In this document: positions 24,844 through 33,389 of the stretch, piece by piece | Position numbering within the stretch: the first letter of the stretch is position 1 | Layout of the letters: the number at the start of each line of letters is the position of its first letter | Origin: Rhizobiales bacterium 62-47 | Lineage (GTDB): Bacteria; Pseudomonadota; Alphaproteobacteria; Rhizobiales; Xanthobacteraceae | Assembly: GCA_001899255.1 (NCBI GenBank) | Contig: MKVX01000011.1 | Location: forward strand, 62,001-126,000 | DNA: 64,000 nucleotides | Direction: 5' to 3' | Position numbers and translations under genes: made by a program | The notes under the pieces: model-generated | Database searches by the model: none | What the model was told of the DNA's origin: nothing | Seen by the model: only the letters and a program-made list of their open reading frames with translations

Positions 24844-25638
24844 GGACACCTCCTGCCCCCACTTTAGCCATTCATCGCGACGGGGTGCCCCGCAACGCCG
24901 TTTGCGCCTTTACTCTTGCGCTAATGCACTATGCGCCCGGGTACTGTTTGCATCAAGGGGCGTGCGAGGCTCAACCAGCCCGTGGCGGCGCTCCTCACGG
25001 ACGTCTTACAGACTCGGGCAGACATTTCGCCGAGCTGGCGAGGATACTGGCCAAGGTTGCCCCGTTGACCAATTTGTCCTGGCGCCCCAGATTACTCGAT
25101 AGGCAGTCGGTTAGGTCTTAAATGATTTGCCGCTCACGACTATCAAGACAGCGACTCGGTTTGTCTAGAATCTTGAACGGAATGCGTGACTTTCCAAAGT
25201 CATGAAACAGTGGTGTCGAAACCGGCAAGCCGCTGGAAATAGTGGGCTCTCACCGCCTGCAACCCATTTCCATCGGAAGATCGGCTTTTTGTAGACTTTT
25301 ATACACAAAGAAAGCTTGCCGCTGATGGGTAGAATTTTTACGGATCAACTGATCGTCCATCGAATTAAAGAGAGAGACTAGTATGCACGCATTGATGAGA
25401 TTTTGTTGCGCACGTCGAGAATGAAAATGTCCCATACGCTATCGAGATGATCAGCAAAACTGCTTATCCCGTTTGCTCAGGGATACACCACACATAGGGC
25501 ATGACGATGCCATTCCCTCCTCCGGAGGGCGACAAGGCCACAGATTGTAGGATTCATGGAGGTGCGTCTCACCGCAGCAAGATAAAGGATGGGCTTATGC
25601 ACATCGATAAACGCCGCGTACGGCGGCGGCGGTGATGG
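24844..25638. other. Gene-poor stretch with one gene scrap
   Basis: Apart from the HD-GYP remnant at 25087-25212 there is nothing recognisable: no open frame with family features, RNA gene or clear terminator. Base composition is AT-richer than in the operons to the left. Confidence 0.5.
25087..25212 (-). pseudogene. Scrap of a second HD-GYP gene
   Basis: This stretch aligns by eye with 31628-31756, inside the intact HD-GYP gene on the same strand. Shared blocks include CAGATTACTCGATAG, CGACTCGGTTTGTCTAGAAT and GGAATGCG(C/T)GACTTTCCAA. An 11-bp gap near 25102 and further small indels break the frame. It corresponds to the region coding for FHDIGK and the following helix. It is a diverged duplicate, not a recent copy. 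Confidence 0.65.
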
Positions 25639-25977
25639 TTAGGGCTTGGAGTCGTTGGTTTCGCCGTCATCGGCTTCGTAGTCGAAATCGTCGTCCAGAT
25701 TGAGCGCCACATCAGACTGACGGCTATGGCGGATGGAGGTGATTTCGATGCCGTCCGGTCCTGGTTCGTAGTCGATCAGGTAGTCGCCAACGACGAGACG
25801 TCGGCTCTCCCTCGCTGGGAAGGGCTTGAATCCAATCTCAGGATATTTGCCGATGCGCTGGCGAACAGAACGGATGTCCCTAAGAAAGGCAGCACCTGCC
25901 GCTGGGCTTCTTTCGGTGAGATAGCTGGCTTCGTGCAGAAGATACGTGCGTGCTGCTCCGGACAGCCTGACTTTCAT
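25639..25977 (-). CDS. parE: ParE/RelE-family toxin
   Basis: A 112-residue plasmid-stabilisation toxin fold: an N-terminal helix hairpin (AARTYLLHEASYLTERSP) then beta strands with YPEIGFKP, RRLVVGDYLIDYEPG and ITSIRHSRQ, the last giving the conserved basic HxR. It ends in an acidic tail. The ATG at 25977 overlaps the antitoxin stop by one base, so the pair is translationally coupled. ParE-type toxins inhibit gyrase, RelE-types cleave mRNA; sequence favours ParE but does not decide. Confidence 0.88.
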   Translation of the reverse strand: MKVRLSGAARTYLLHEASYLTERSPAAGAAFLRDIRSVRQRIGKYPEIGFKPFPARESRRLVVGDYLIDYEPGPDGIEITSIRHSRQSDVALNLDDDFDYEADDGETNDSKP

Positions 25978-26237
25978 CAAGCCGCCTTCGAGTTCACGAT
26001 GGCTTCGATTTCCCGGATCACATCGTCCATGTCATGGACATCGCCGGTGGCGATCTGTTCACGTCCTTTAATGATCGCAAGGATGTCGGAACCTTCTCCG
26101 GCGAGGTAAAGCTTCAACGCCCGCACAATCACCCAACTCCTCGCGCGATCAGAGGCAGCCGCGATCTTCTCGATGTCTTCCAGGACGGCGAGCGGAAGTC
26201 GAAGCGTCAATGGCTCGGAAAGTGGGGATTTGCTCAT
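25977..26237 (-). CDS. parD: ParD-like ribbon-helix-helix antitoxin
   Basis: An 86-residue protein with an N-terminal RHH DNA-binding fold (EPLTLRLPLAVLEDIEKIAA then RSWVIVRALKLYL) and an acidic C-terminal toxin-binding helix (DVHDMDDVIREIEAIV). I chose the ATG at 26237, with GGAGAG 7 bases upstream. It is the first gene of the pair, as is usual, and probably autorepresses through the palindrome 16 bp upstream. Confidence 0.88.
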   Translation of the reverse strand: MSKSPLSEPLTLRLPLAVLEDIEKIAAASDRARSWVIVRALKLYLAGEGSDILAIIKGREQIATGDVHDMDDVIREIEAIVNSKAA

Positions 26238-26252
26238 CAAAGCTCTCCATCA

Positions 26253-26273
26253 TTGTAATACCGTGTATTACAA
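26253..26273. promoter_or_regulatory. Palindromic operator of the ParDE-type pair
   Basis: Perfect 9-bp inverted repeat TTGTAATAC (26253-26261) and GTATTACAA (26265-26273) around 3 bases, just upstream of the antitoxin start. Position and symmetry fit autoregulation by the RHH antitoxin. Confidence 0.75.
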
Positions 26274-26309
26274 GCTGGGCCAGAATGCAAGAGAGAATTC
26301 GGGGCAGGC

Positions 26310-27562
26310 TCAAGCGCTCGCGGCGTGCGCCATCTCAATCATCGGCGGACTCAGCGGATGACGATAGCGTGCGGTGAACCGTTCTTCGCCGCGTCTGCGC
26401 GGGGCCAGCACTGGTCGTTCCGATAGACGCCTCTTGTGCGATCGTGCCGATCCGACGGGTCCGACCAGATCGACCGCATCGAGAATGTCGATCTTCTTGG
26501 CCCTGGCGAGATACTTGGCAGCCTCGCGTCGTTCTGGAGAAACCATCGCCAGAATCCGTCGCTTATGGTGTTGCCGCCACTCGCTGGTGTCGCCGACGAT
26601 GTCCCGATAGGTCGTCCGCGGCAGCGATTGCCCGATGCCGAGCAGCGTATCCAGCGTCGACCGGAAACGACGTCGGCGATTCCAACGAAATTCGAACTCA
26701 TGGAGATAGGCGTCGAGGTGCTTATCCCGGAAACCATGGAACGTCCCAAGACCCCAACGCTTGAGGTTCGAAAAGACGCGGTGAATGCGTTCGAAGCTGA
26801 TGTGGGCCGGAAGTGCGTTCTTCTCACTCAGGTTCTTCGGGAAATGCTTCCGATCGGGAATGCCGATATACGATTTGTTGGCGTCGGTGTAGATGGCACA
26901 TCCCGGTGCCGTGTTGGCGATGACGAACGGCTGGATGTAGCGGCGTTTGTCCTCGGTGAGTTTGGCCAGCCTGATGCGGCCGGAGGTGCGGCCTTCACGT
27001 TTCTCGACCGCGCCGATGATGAAGATTTTGCCGACCAGGCTCTTGCCGTGACCGCCCTCGAACGGATCGTCGAGGGGGCGATACGGGATGCTGCTCTCAT
27101 CGATCTCGACGTCGCCCTGCAGCGGAGTGCGATCCGGATTGACCATCGCCCGGCGCAGCTTGTGCAGCAGCAGCCAAGCGGTCTTGTACGATCCCAGACC
27201 GAGCTTGGCCTGGAGTTGGAGCGCCGAGATTGAATTGGAATGCGTCGCCGCCAGATACGCGGCGATGAACCATGTCCGGAGCGGCAGGTGGTACCATGCA
27301 TCACGGTGCCGGCGATCACCGAGGTCTGGCGTCGACAGATCGGATTATCGCCCTTTCCGGCGCATTCCCAGACCCACGGCTTGGCCTCCAGTGGCCAGCC
27401 TTTCTTCGATCCGCAGTGCGGGCAGACGAAGCCGTCGGGCCATCGCTTGCGGGCAAGGTGCTCGGCGCAAGCGTAATCGTCGTGGAAATCCGCCATGAAC
27501 CGCTCGATCGACGGCGGCTTGTCATATTTCCAGCGGGTCGGAAAGAACGCTTCTCGCGCCAT
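26310..27562 (-). mobile_element. IS1595-family (ISXO2-like) transposase, frameshifted
   Basis: The N-terminal part (from 27562) has the zinc-ribbon CPHCGSKKGW and the ISXO2-like RFMADFHDDYACAEHLARKR. Near 27260-27300 the frame changes; the rest continues as a DDE domain with GDVEIDESSI (first Asp), AIYTDANKSY (second Asp) and HRVFSNLKRWGLGTFHG (Asn and downstream residues). The total of about 417 codons is slightly long for the family. The frameshift should inactivate it unless recoding occurs. I could not define terminal inverted repeats. Confidence 0.85.
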
Positions 27563-27898
27563 CCGCGAATCTCAACACGGCCCTGCCAAAGAGTCGATCG
27601 ATACCGCTAGATATGGTTACTGCCGGAGCGAACGGGATAAGCAGTTCAGCAAATTCGTACATTTCACCTGTTATGTTGTCGTCGGTCATCTGATCAAAGA
27701 TCGCAGACAAAGTGTGAACTCCATCGACAAGCATATGATAAATTTCAGTCGCTCGATCTTCCGTTAAATTTGGACTGGACAGAGCACTCGGCAGGCTTTC
27801 ATCAGATGCTGCGTAATTTCCCCTTGTTCGCGCAAAATCTCAGTCCACTCAATCATCTGTCTAAACCCTTGGACGATGTTATAAACGAATCATTCCAT
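27563..27898. other. Intergenic stretch without a recognisable gene
   Basis: Lies between the transposase start and a small membrane-protein gene. It probably includes the IS end, but I cannot place the inverted repeat or a target duplication. Confidence 0.45.
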
Positions 27899-28072
27899 CT
27901 AATAGGTTCTTAATGGCGCAGGGGCGCGGGGAATGTCGCGTGGGACAAGTGGCGTATCCAGCAATGCTAGATAAAGCCCCGCAGATATCGATGCAACGAG
28001 AACCAAAATAGCGATCGTGAGCAACTGCAAGAAATCAATAATCAACTCCACGTAGGCCTGTATGAAATCCAT
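27899..28072 (-). CDS. 57-residue single-pass membrane protein, unrecognised
   Basis: ATG at 28072 to TAG at 27899-27901. The product has an N-terminal amphipathic stretch (MDFIQAYVELIIDFLQ), one hydrophobic helix (LLTIAILVLVASISAGLYLA) and a proline-rich tail (PLVPRDIPRAPAPLRTY). The regular membrane-protein pattern supports coding, but no strong ribosome site is seen. Function unknown. Confidence 0.45.
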   Translation of the reverse strand: MDFIQAYVELIIDFLQLLTIAILVLVASISAGLYLALLDTPLVPRDIPRAPAPLRTY

Positions 28073-28329
28073 GACTTACGTCACAAAATTAAGGTAATGC
28101 GGAAGCGTCGGGCAAGGCAAAAACAGCAGAGCATCTGAGCCAATCTGGCGCGCGTCGGACGGGGTAGCCGGTAGGATGCCGACCCTCGGTGCAAATAAGA
28201 TCAATCAACTGGTTGGTTGGGCAGAGTAGCCATCGCGGTCGAGTGCCAGCCCACTCCACCCTCGATCCCGTCTGCCAATGGACCACTGTGCTTTTGCCGA
28301 GAGGCCAGCTCGCAGAAAATGCCGTCGCT

Positions 28330-28355
28330 GGAACAAACCTGCTGATTTCCTCGTT
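28330..28355 (+). promoter_or_regulatory. EcfG-type general-stress promoter
   Basis: GGAAC (28330-28334), 17-bp spacer, CGTT (28352-28355), 25 bp before the small SANT-like protein gene. It matches the known alphaproteobacterial EcfG consensus in both elements. Confidence 0.6.
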
Positions 28356-28380
28356 CAAACGAGTGGAACGGAGGCGAAAC

Positions 28381-28671
28381 ATGGCGCAAGCACTTTGGAA
28401 GCGACCCGGATCCCCTATTGGCAAGAAGGGCCCGCGCAAGGCCAACCCGAAATACAAGCGGCGGTCCCGAGAGCCGTGGACAACCGAGGAAGTCCGCGAG
28501 TTGCGCTCGCTCGCGAAGGGCAACACACCGACAGGTGTGATGAGCTTAAAGCTCCAGCGGCCGCCGGCAGCCATTCGCAGCAAGGCGCAGCGCGAGGGTA
28601 TCTCTCTGAAGCCCGCCAATCGCTCGCCATACAATCGAACATCTAAGCCCGCAAAGAGACGCGCGCGATGA
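28381..28671 (+). CDS. Small SANT/Myb-like DNA-binding protein
   Basis: A 96-residue, very basic protein. The core WTTEEVRELRSLAKGNTPTG and VMSLKLQRPPAAIRSKAQRE has the spaced aromatic residue and helix pattern of a SANT/Myb-like domain with a helix-turn-helix-like second half. Termini are Lys/Arg-rich. GGAGG precedes the ATG at 28381, and an EcfG-like promoter stands just upstream. Such small proteins are common in Bradyrhizobium relatives; their targets are unknown. It overlaps the next gene by ATGA. Confidence 0.75.
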   Translation: MAQALWKRPGSPIGKKGPRKANPKYKRRSREPWTTEEVRELRSLAKGNTPTGVMSLKLQRPPAAIRSKAQREGISLKPANRSPYNRTSKPAKRRAR

Positions 28672-28910
28672 GTAAACACCATACAGACAACAGAGATTTG
28701 CGCAGCGGCGCTTACGATCCGATAACCCGCGAAGGCCTTCCGCAACCGCATCAGGTCCGCGATCGCACAACGCCGCATGAGGCAGCCCAACATGGTGCAG
28801 AAGTGCGGGCAGAGGCGTTACCTGGCACAGAGCCTGTCCTGCCGGAGGGGCTGGTTAGGAAACCTAAGGGACCGTTGAATCCGCGGACCGGGCGTCGGCC
28901 GACTAAATAA
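28668..28910 (+). CDS. Small polar protein, unrecognised
   Basis: An 80-residue hydrophilic, probably disordered protein rich in Pro, Arg and Glu, starting MSKHHTDNRDLRSGAYDPIT and ending in RTGRRPTK. It overlaps the SANT-like gene by ATGA, so both are likely made from one stress-induced message. No family recognised. Confidence 0.6.
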   Translation: MSKHHTDNRDLRSGAYDPITREGLPQPHQVRDRTTPHEAAQHGAEVRAEALPGTEPVLPEGLVRKPKGPLNPRTGRRPTK

Positions 28911-28915
28911 GGGAG

Positions 28916-29233
28916 CTATCGCTTATCCCGATTCCGGAGAGCTGCTGCCAGCTGATCGTCGAACTCTTGACGTTTTTCATCGAGCGGCCGATCGAACAGA
29001 TTGCCTTTCGAAATTATTCGGCGCCACTCGTCCTGCTCAATCCGATCAACGTTGCAGTTTTGAAACGTACAGCCGGTAAAGGCTAGCTCCTCCGTGCCTT
29101 CATCGATGAATATGGTGCATTTAATAAAGGAGCATTCATCGTAACGACGGAGGTTGACGCGGCCTCGGAAGTCAAAGGTCTCCGCGTAATAAGTCTCGTT
29201 CCAGAAGACGTACTCCTCGCCAATGATCGTCAT
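28916..29233 (-). CDS. Small beta-rich protein, uncharacterised
   Basis: A 105-residue protein with a repetitive pentapeptide-like stretch (FDFRGRVNLRRYDECSF, then LAFTGCTFQNCNVDRIE) suggesting a short right-handed beta-helix, followed by an amphipathic helix (KRQEFDDQLAAALRNR). It resembles an uncharacterised Bradyrhizobium-type family. Its start overlaps the stop of the upstream small gene by 4 bases; it converges with the gene ending at 28910. Confidence 0.65.
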   Translation of the reverse strand: MTIIGEEYVFWNETYYAETFDFRGRVNLRRYDECSFIKCTIFIDEGTEELAFTGCTFQNCNVDRIEQDEWRRIISKGNLFDRPLDEKRQEFDDQLAAALRNRDKR

Positions 29234-29415
29234 TCGTGTGTCGCCGCCGCTTCGCTGAACCGGTCATCTGGTTTCGGGTCGTCGAGCAACCCCAATACGA
29301 GCAAGCGAGCGAAGTTCCGGCGAGCACTAGGGCTCCAGCGCAGATACGACGCAGCATTGGCGACCTCGGCCGCGATCCTACGACCATCGACATTCGGCAG
29401 GCACAGTACGTTCAT
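29230..29415 (-). CDS. 61-residue protein, unrecognised
   Basis: Starts MNVLCLPNVDGRRIAAEVAN and ends PKPDDRFSEAAATHE, with a hydrophobic helix in the middle (NFARLLVLGLLDD). The evidence for a gene is its ATGA overlap with the following conserved-type gene and the coherent helix pattern. No ribosome site is obvious beyond GAGAG. Function unknown. Confidence 0.45.
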   Translation of the reverse strand: MNVLCLPNVDGRRIAAEVANAASYLRWSPSARRNFARLLVLGLLDDPKPDDRFSEAAATHE

Positions 29416-29435
29416 CTCTCTGCTCTAGTCGGAGC

Positions 29436-29897
29436 TTATTGGGTAGCTCGCTCGGCCGCTTTTTCAGCCCGCTCGCTCGTCTTTTCGACAAGTGCTTCGC
29501 CGTCCTTCTCCGCCTTGGCGCGCCGCTCGCATTTCGAACGAATCTCCTCAAGTTCCTCGTCCGTCAAATGCTCGATGCCGACAAAGGAATTGTGCGCCTC
29601 GCTGACGCGGATCAGTTCGTCGAGCTTGACCTGGATCGCGGCACTGTCGCGGTTTTGCGAGTTCTGGATGAGGAAGACCATCAAGAAGGTCACGATCGTC
29701 GTGCCGGTGTTGATCACCAGCTGCCAGGTATCGGAATAATGAAATACCGGACCCGTGGCCGCCCAAACGATCACGGTGCCTACGGCAATGACGAACGTGA
29801 GCGCTCTCCCGGCCCCCTGGGACGCGCGGTTAGCAATTTCACTGAAAAGTTTGGATGCTTGCCCGCCGTCCTTACTGTGAGTTTTTGAAGGTGACAT
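29436..29897 (-). CDS. Low-affinity iron permease-family small membrane protein
   Basis: A 153-residue protein with two transmembrane helices (LTFVIAVGTVIVWAATGPVF and TIVTFLMVFLIQ) followed by the family signature NSQNRDSAAIQVKLDELIRV and a charged coiled-coil tail. AGGAG precedes the start. The family name comes from fungal Fet4, but short bacterial members have not been shown to carry iron as far as I know. A divergent paralogue lies at 48703-49104. Confidence 0.85.
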   Translation of the reverse strand: MSPSKTHSKDGGQASKLFSEIANRASQGAGRALTFVIAVGTVIVWAATGPVFHYSDTWQLVINTGTTIVTFLMVFLIQNSQNRDSAAIQVKLDELIRVSEAHNSFVGIEHLTDEELEEIRSKCERRAKAEKDGEALVEKTSERAEKAAERATQ

Positions 29898-30079
29898 GAG
29901 TTTCTCCTGTCATATGACTTATCGAATTGGGAAATAAAGCTGCAGCTGGCACAGAGTATTCGTCCTAATGGTCTTTCCCAGCAAGGTATACCGCGCCAAG
30001 GGCCATTGGCGGCTGCCCCGAGCGAGGTCCGCCTGCCTAGAATGTTCAGTGGCGCGTTGGGCGAGCGCTCACAGCGAAT

Positions 30080-30104
30080 GGAACAATCGCTTTGACCGGA
30101 AGTT
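30080..30104 (+). promoter_or_regulatory. EcfG-like promoter
   Basis: GGAAC (30080-30084) and GTT (30102-30104) separated by 17 bp, the last spacer base giving AGTT instead of CGTT. It lies 33 bp before the secreted-protein gene at 30137. Confidence 0.4.
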
Positions 30105-30136
30105 GGTGCGGCCTGAACCCCAACCAAGAGTGTCAA

Positions 30137-30454
30137 ATGAAAACAAGTATCCTTCTCGCCACCTGCGTCGCGGTTGCGTTGTCCTGCGCCGCTGCGCAAG
30201 CCCAACCTGCGCAGTCGCGGCCTAACAATAACGCCGTGAACAGTCCCGATACCAAGAATTCCGATAAACCTGTCGCCGGCAGAAATAGCTTCACAGAAGG
30301 TCAGGCAAAGAGCCGGATCGAGAATGCGGGCTATTCCAACGTCACCGGTTTGAAAAAGGACGACAACGGCGTCTGGCGTGGACGAGCATCGAAGGGAGGC
30401 GCTGCGGTCAATGTGAGCGTCGACTTCCAGGGCAACGTCAACAGCGCCAAGTAA
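30137..30454 (+). CDS. Small secreted protein, PepSY-like pattern
   Basis: A 105-residue protein with a clear signal peptide (MKTSILLATCVAVALSCAAA, cleavage after AQA). The mature part ends in a short PepSY-like domain: EGQAKSRIENAGYSNVTGLK, DDNGVWRGRAS and VNVSVDFQGNV. Such domains are thought to bind or inhibit proteins in the periplasm. It lies 19 bp upstream of the next gene and probably shares its stress promoter. Confidence 0.75.
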   Translation: MKTSILLATCVAVALSCAAAQAQPAQSRPNNNAVNSPDTKNSDKPVAGRNSFTEGQAKSRIENAGYSNVTGLKKDDNGVWRGRASKGGAAVNVSVDFQGNVNSAK

Positions 30455-30473
30455 TCTAGCGAGGAATAAACAT

Positions 30474-31085
30474 ATGACGGTTACTATTTCGCGGCTTTAC
30501 GATTCCTATAGTGATGGACAACGCGCGGTTTCTGACTTGGAAGCTGCGGGCGTTCCGCATTCCGACATCAGCATCGTCGCCAACAACTCGGACAACTGGT
30601 ATTCGACCGACAAGGTCGACCGTGATCGCGACGGCGTTGATGACCGTGCCGAGGGGGCGGGCGCAGGGGCGGGTATCGGCGCGGGGGTTGGAGGAGCCGC
30701 AGGACTCCTCGCTGGTCTCGGTCTACTGGCTATCCCGGGCATTGGTCCGGTTGTAGCAGCCGGCTGGTTGGCGGCAACCGCTCTTGGCGCGGCTGCCGGT
30801 GCTGCAACTGGCGGTCTGATTGGTGCGCTGACCGAAGCGGGCATTTCGAAGGAAGACGCCGACACCTACGCGGAGGGCGTGCGCCGCGGTGGCACCCTGG
30901 TCTCGGCCCGAGTTCCGGATGCTGACCGGGCGCGATTAGATGCAATTCTAGATCGATCTGCCGTCAACCTTCAAAAGCGTCGAAGTGCATGGCAGCAGAC
31001 TGGCTGGAATTCTTACGACGCTTCTGCTGCGCCATTTTCGGCGGAAGAGGTTCGTAAGGAAAGATCGCTCTACGGAAACCGTTGA
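30474..31085 (+). CDS. General stress protein 17M-like (YflT-type) protein
   Basis: A 203-residue protein: an N-terminal alpha/beta domain (ISRLYDSYSDGQRAVSDLEAA, then HSDISIVANN) as in general stress protein 17M, a glycine/alanine-rich hydrophobic middle (about residues 62-120) that may insert in membranes, a second half-domain (GGTLVSARVPDADRARL) and a polar tail. GAGGAA precedes the ATG. The context of EcfG-like promoters fits a stress role; biochemical function unknown. Confidence 0.82.
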   Translation: MTVTISRLYDSYSDGQRAVSDLEAAGVPHSDISIVANNSDNWYSTDKVDRDRDGVDDRAEGAGAGAGIGAGVGGAAGLLAGLGLLAIPGIGPVVAAGWLAATALGAAAGAATGGLIGALTEAGISKEDADTYAEGVRRGGTLVSARVPDADRARLDAILDRSAVNLQKRRSAWQQTGWNSYDASAAPFSAEEVRKERSLYGNR

Positions 31086-31097
31086 CCCCAGAGCTAG

Positions 31098-31124
31098 TGC
31101 TCGCTTGCGCTTGGCAAGCGAGCA
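31098..31124 (+). terminator. Hairpin after the general-stress gene, weak terminator
   Basis: TGCTCGCTTG and CAAGCGAGCA form a perfect 10-bp stem with a 7-base loop, 12 bp after the stop at 31085. No strong T-run follows, so termination may be Rho-assisted. Confidence 0.5.
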
Positions 31125-31357
31125 TTCAGTCTGGAAATAGAGCGGAGCTCTTTCCGATGGCGGCTTGTCCTCGTCGGTTGTGGTGCCTCGGGTCAGCGCA
31201 GCCCGGCCATGAGAACACACTCTATTCGGACAACTTCAGCCAAGAAACACCAGGAGCAGTCCCGCGCGTCAGCAGGACCGATGGTCAAGGACTAGGCGGC
31301 AAGCCAGCGTGATCTGGTTTAGAGCCTAGTGTCCTCATCGGCATTGCTCATCGCTTA

Positions 31358-32392
31358 TTATCTGTGAAGCGCAACTGCTTTGAACGCCTTAACCAGGGAC
31401 AGCTCGAGTTTTCCCGCCATACTGCATACGATCTCGTAGGCACATTCTCGAGACATCGTCTCTTTGTAAGGGCGACGCTCAATTAGAGCGGCAAACACGT
31501 CAGCGATCGTCAGCATTCGCACAATATCCGGAATACTGCGTCCCATCAGGCCGTGCGGGTAGCCGCTACCGTCCAGATACTCATGGTGATGCTGGACTGC
31601 ATCAAGTGTCTCAGCCGAAATATGCAGATTACTCGATAGAATATCGAATCCGGCAGTTGGGTGGGTCTCAATGATCTGCCGCTCTCGGCTATCAAGGCGA
31701 CTCGGTTTGTCTAGAATCTTCAACGGAATGCGCGACTTTCCAATGTCGTGAAACATCGCAACCCTATAGAGGCGATCAACATCACTGCTATTCATGCCCA
31801 GACTCAGTCCAAAATCGGTGGCAAGACCAGTTACGAGGAGACAGTGCTGGTAAGTACCTCTATGGTAGTTGCGCACGGCATCTAGCCAGCTTGACAATCC
31901 ATCAGCTGCGATACTGTCAACGATCTGCGGTCCCGTAGATTCCACACCCTTGACATCGGGTGCTTGTCCACTCGTCGCCGCGGAAAACATTGACTTCAAT
32001 AGTGCAGCCCCGGCAAACGCTGAGGCTTGCGACGGACTAGAAGCGGGGGGCTGAGACCGATCGATTAATTCACCCGTAAGATCCTGCTTGTCGGCCGGAA
32101 ATGATAAGATCCCCGTAGCCCCTAGCGCATAAGCCTGAGCTATGCTGCGATGGGTTTTGGTTGGCAGCAAAAAAATTCGCTTCTTCGAGCGGTCGAAAGA
32201 TGCGAGTCTTTCCCTCAAAGTTTCTATTTTTTCAACGTTGTGCAATTCAACTGCGACGATCATCGCGTGAGGCCGCATCATATCAGCGCTGTTGTCGTGG
32301 AGCAGGGACCAATGAACCTTGAACTGCGGTTCCAGAATCGAACGAATCGAACCAACCACCGTAACGCTGTCGGCGAGTAAGTGAACTAACAT
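31358..32392 (-). CDS. HD-GYP domain protein with degenerate receiver
   Basis: A 344-residue protein from the ATG at 32392. The N-terminal 110 residues have receiver-like alpha/beta spacing, but AMIVAVELHN has no phospho-acceptor Asp, so it is probably a pseudo-receiver. The C-terminal HD-GYP domain is complete: FHDIGK, THPTAGFDIL, HHHEYLDGSGYPHGL and IADVFAALIERRPY. Such domains hydrolyse cyclic di-GMP. The gene stands alone on the minus strand; a diverged scrap of the same gene lies at 25087-25212. Confidence 0.88.
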   Translation of the reverse strand: MLVHLLADSVTVVGSIRSILEPQFKVHWSLLHDNSADMMRPHAMIVAVELHNVEKIETLRERLASFDRSKKRIFLLPTKTHRSIAQAYALGATGILSFPADKQDLTGELIDRSQPPASSPSQASAFAGAALLKSMFSAATSGQAPDVKGVESTGPQIVDSIAADGLSSWLDAVRNYHRGTYQHCLLVTGLATDFGLSLGMNSSDVDRLYRVAMFHDIGKSRIPLKILDKPSRLDSRERQIIETHPTAGFDILSSNLHISAETLDAVQHHHEYLDGSGYPHGLMGRSIPDIVRMLTIADVFAALIERRPYKETMSRECAYEIVCSMAGKLELSLVKAFKAVALHR

Positions 32393-32420
32393 AACATTAC
32401 CAATGCCCAGGTTGGGGCGT

Positions 32421-32645
32421 TTACATTTCTTGCAGTGCTCTACGTTCTGCTCCAACATCAACAGGAGACCACCAGACGTCGCTTAACTGCTGAATCTTCT
32501 TGTACTGCTGAATTTCAGGACATATCTTGCATTCATAGGTCCTCACTTCAGACCCATCATCTGCCGCTTCGATACAGGCCCAGACCAGCTTTACATTGCA
32601 TTGGGCGCAATGGGGAGTGGGCTCTTTTAAACTGCGTTCATACAT
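32421..32645 (-). CDS. Small CxxC zinc-ribbon-like protein
   Basis: From the ATG at 32645 the product (74 residues) begins MYERSLKEPTPHCAQCNVKL and contains a second pair in YECKICPEIQ, a four-Cys zinc-ribbon pattern. A longer frame to 32756 exists but runs into response-regulator remnants. It resembles small uncharacterised proteins of Bradyrhizobium relatives. It ends 28 bp from the HD-GYP gene start, same strand. No strong ribosome site. Confidence 0.55.
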   Translation of the reverse strand: MYERSLKEPTPHCAQCNVKLVWACIEAADDGSEVRTYECKICPEIQQYKKIQQLSDVWWSPVDVGAERRALQEM

Positions 32646-32686
32646 GGGATGAACCATTAAATATCCGAATGGTGTCACGCCATCCT

Positions 32687-32994
32687 TTAGCTTTGAATAA
32701 AATTCCTGGTTTTTGATTGGTAAAGGCGGGTTGGGTCCGCGCTCGCGAAAATGCACCGGATTCCCTGTGAACGGAAAAGTTCGACCGCCGTATCAATTCC
32801 GTCGCGCTCGCCGGCAATTCTAATTTCCATGACCCAAGATGAGAGTTTCCGTCTGTGCTAGTCGCAGCGCTTCTTTGCCAATCGTAGCGATGGCGACGAA
32901 CATAAAACCGGCATCGCACAGTCGCCTCCATCTCGGTTGCCACGAGCAAATCGTCCTCAACGATTGCGGCGGCTCGATCGACTGTGTCGTGCAT
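32687..32994 (-). pseudogene. Response-regulator receiver domain broken by frameshifts
   Basis: Three frames read in turn give a receiver: AAAIVEDDLLVATEMEATV (acidic triad), then CDAGFMFVAIATIGKEALRL (near 32920), then MEIRIAGERDGIDTAVELFR and GIRCIFASADP before TAA at 32687-32689. The phospho-acceptor region is damaged: MEIRIAG stands where MDIRLAG is usual. At least two indels are needed. Its 5' end overlaps an antisense PilZ remnant. Confidence 0.65.
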
Positions 32995-33117
32995 AATCTG
33001 TCACGCCAAGGTGCCGCGCTGCAATTCGTCAGCCCTATCGGCATCCGGCCAACTTCACCTTGTTAGTGACAACGGGCGGCCTGAGCCGACCATGCCAGGT
33101 GGTGTGGCGCGCTTAAC
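32890..33117 (+). pseudogene. PilZ domain protein, frameshifted
   Basis: The frame from the ATG at 32890 gives EQIVLNDCGGSIDCVVHNLS then RQGAALQFVSPIGI, the usual N[LIV]SxxG core of PilZ. One base later in a new frame it continues ANFTLLVTTGGLSRPCQVVW and ends at TAA (33115-33117). The usual RxxxR c-di-GMP motif near the start is degraded. It overlaps the antisense receiver remnant over about 100 bp. Confidence 0.6.
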
Positions 33118-33389
33118 GATCCGGTTGTCCAAGCCCTTTTGCCTGTCCGCTTATTTATCAAGTGCACCTTGACGCATTCCAGGCAATCCACGGGCTCGTA
33201 GGCGTAAGGGTCCCTACAGGTTTCGTCTCGCGCGTACTGGCGGTTCGCCGGCGCGGGCCGCGGTCATTTTTCGAAGCTCTATCGTTAAAATCAAAGCCAA
33301 GGCTCGCGAGATCGGAGCTCCGTTTCCATCAACGCGATTATCCGACCCCGATCGACCGCAAAGCAAAAGCGAACTCTAACGCGGCAGCT

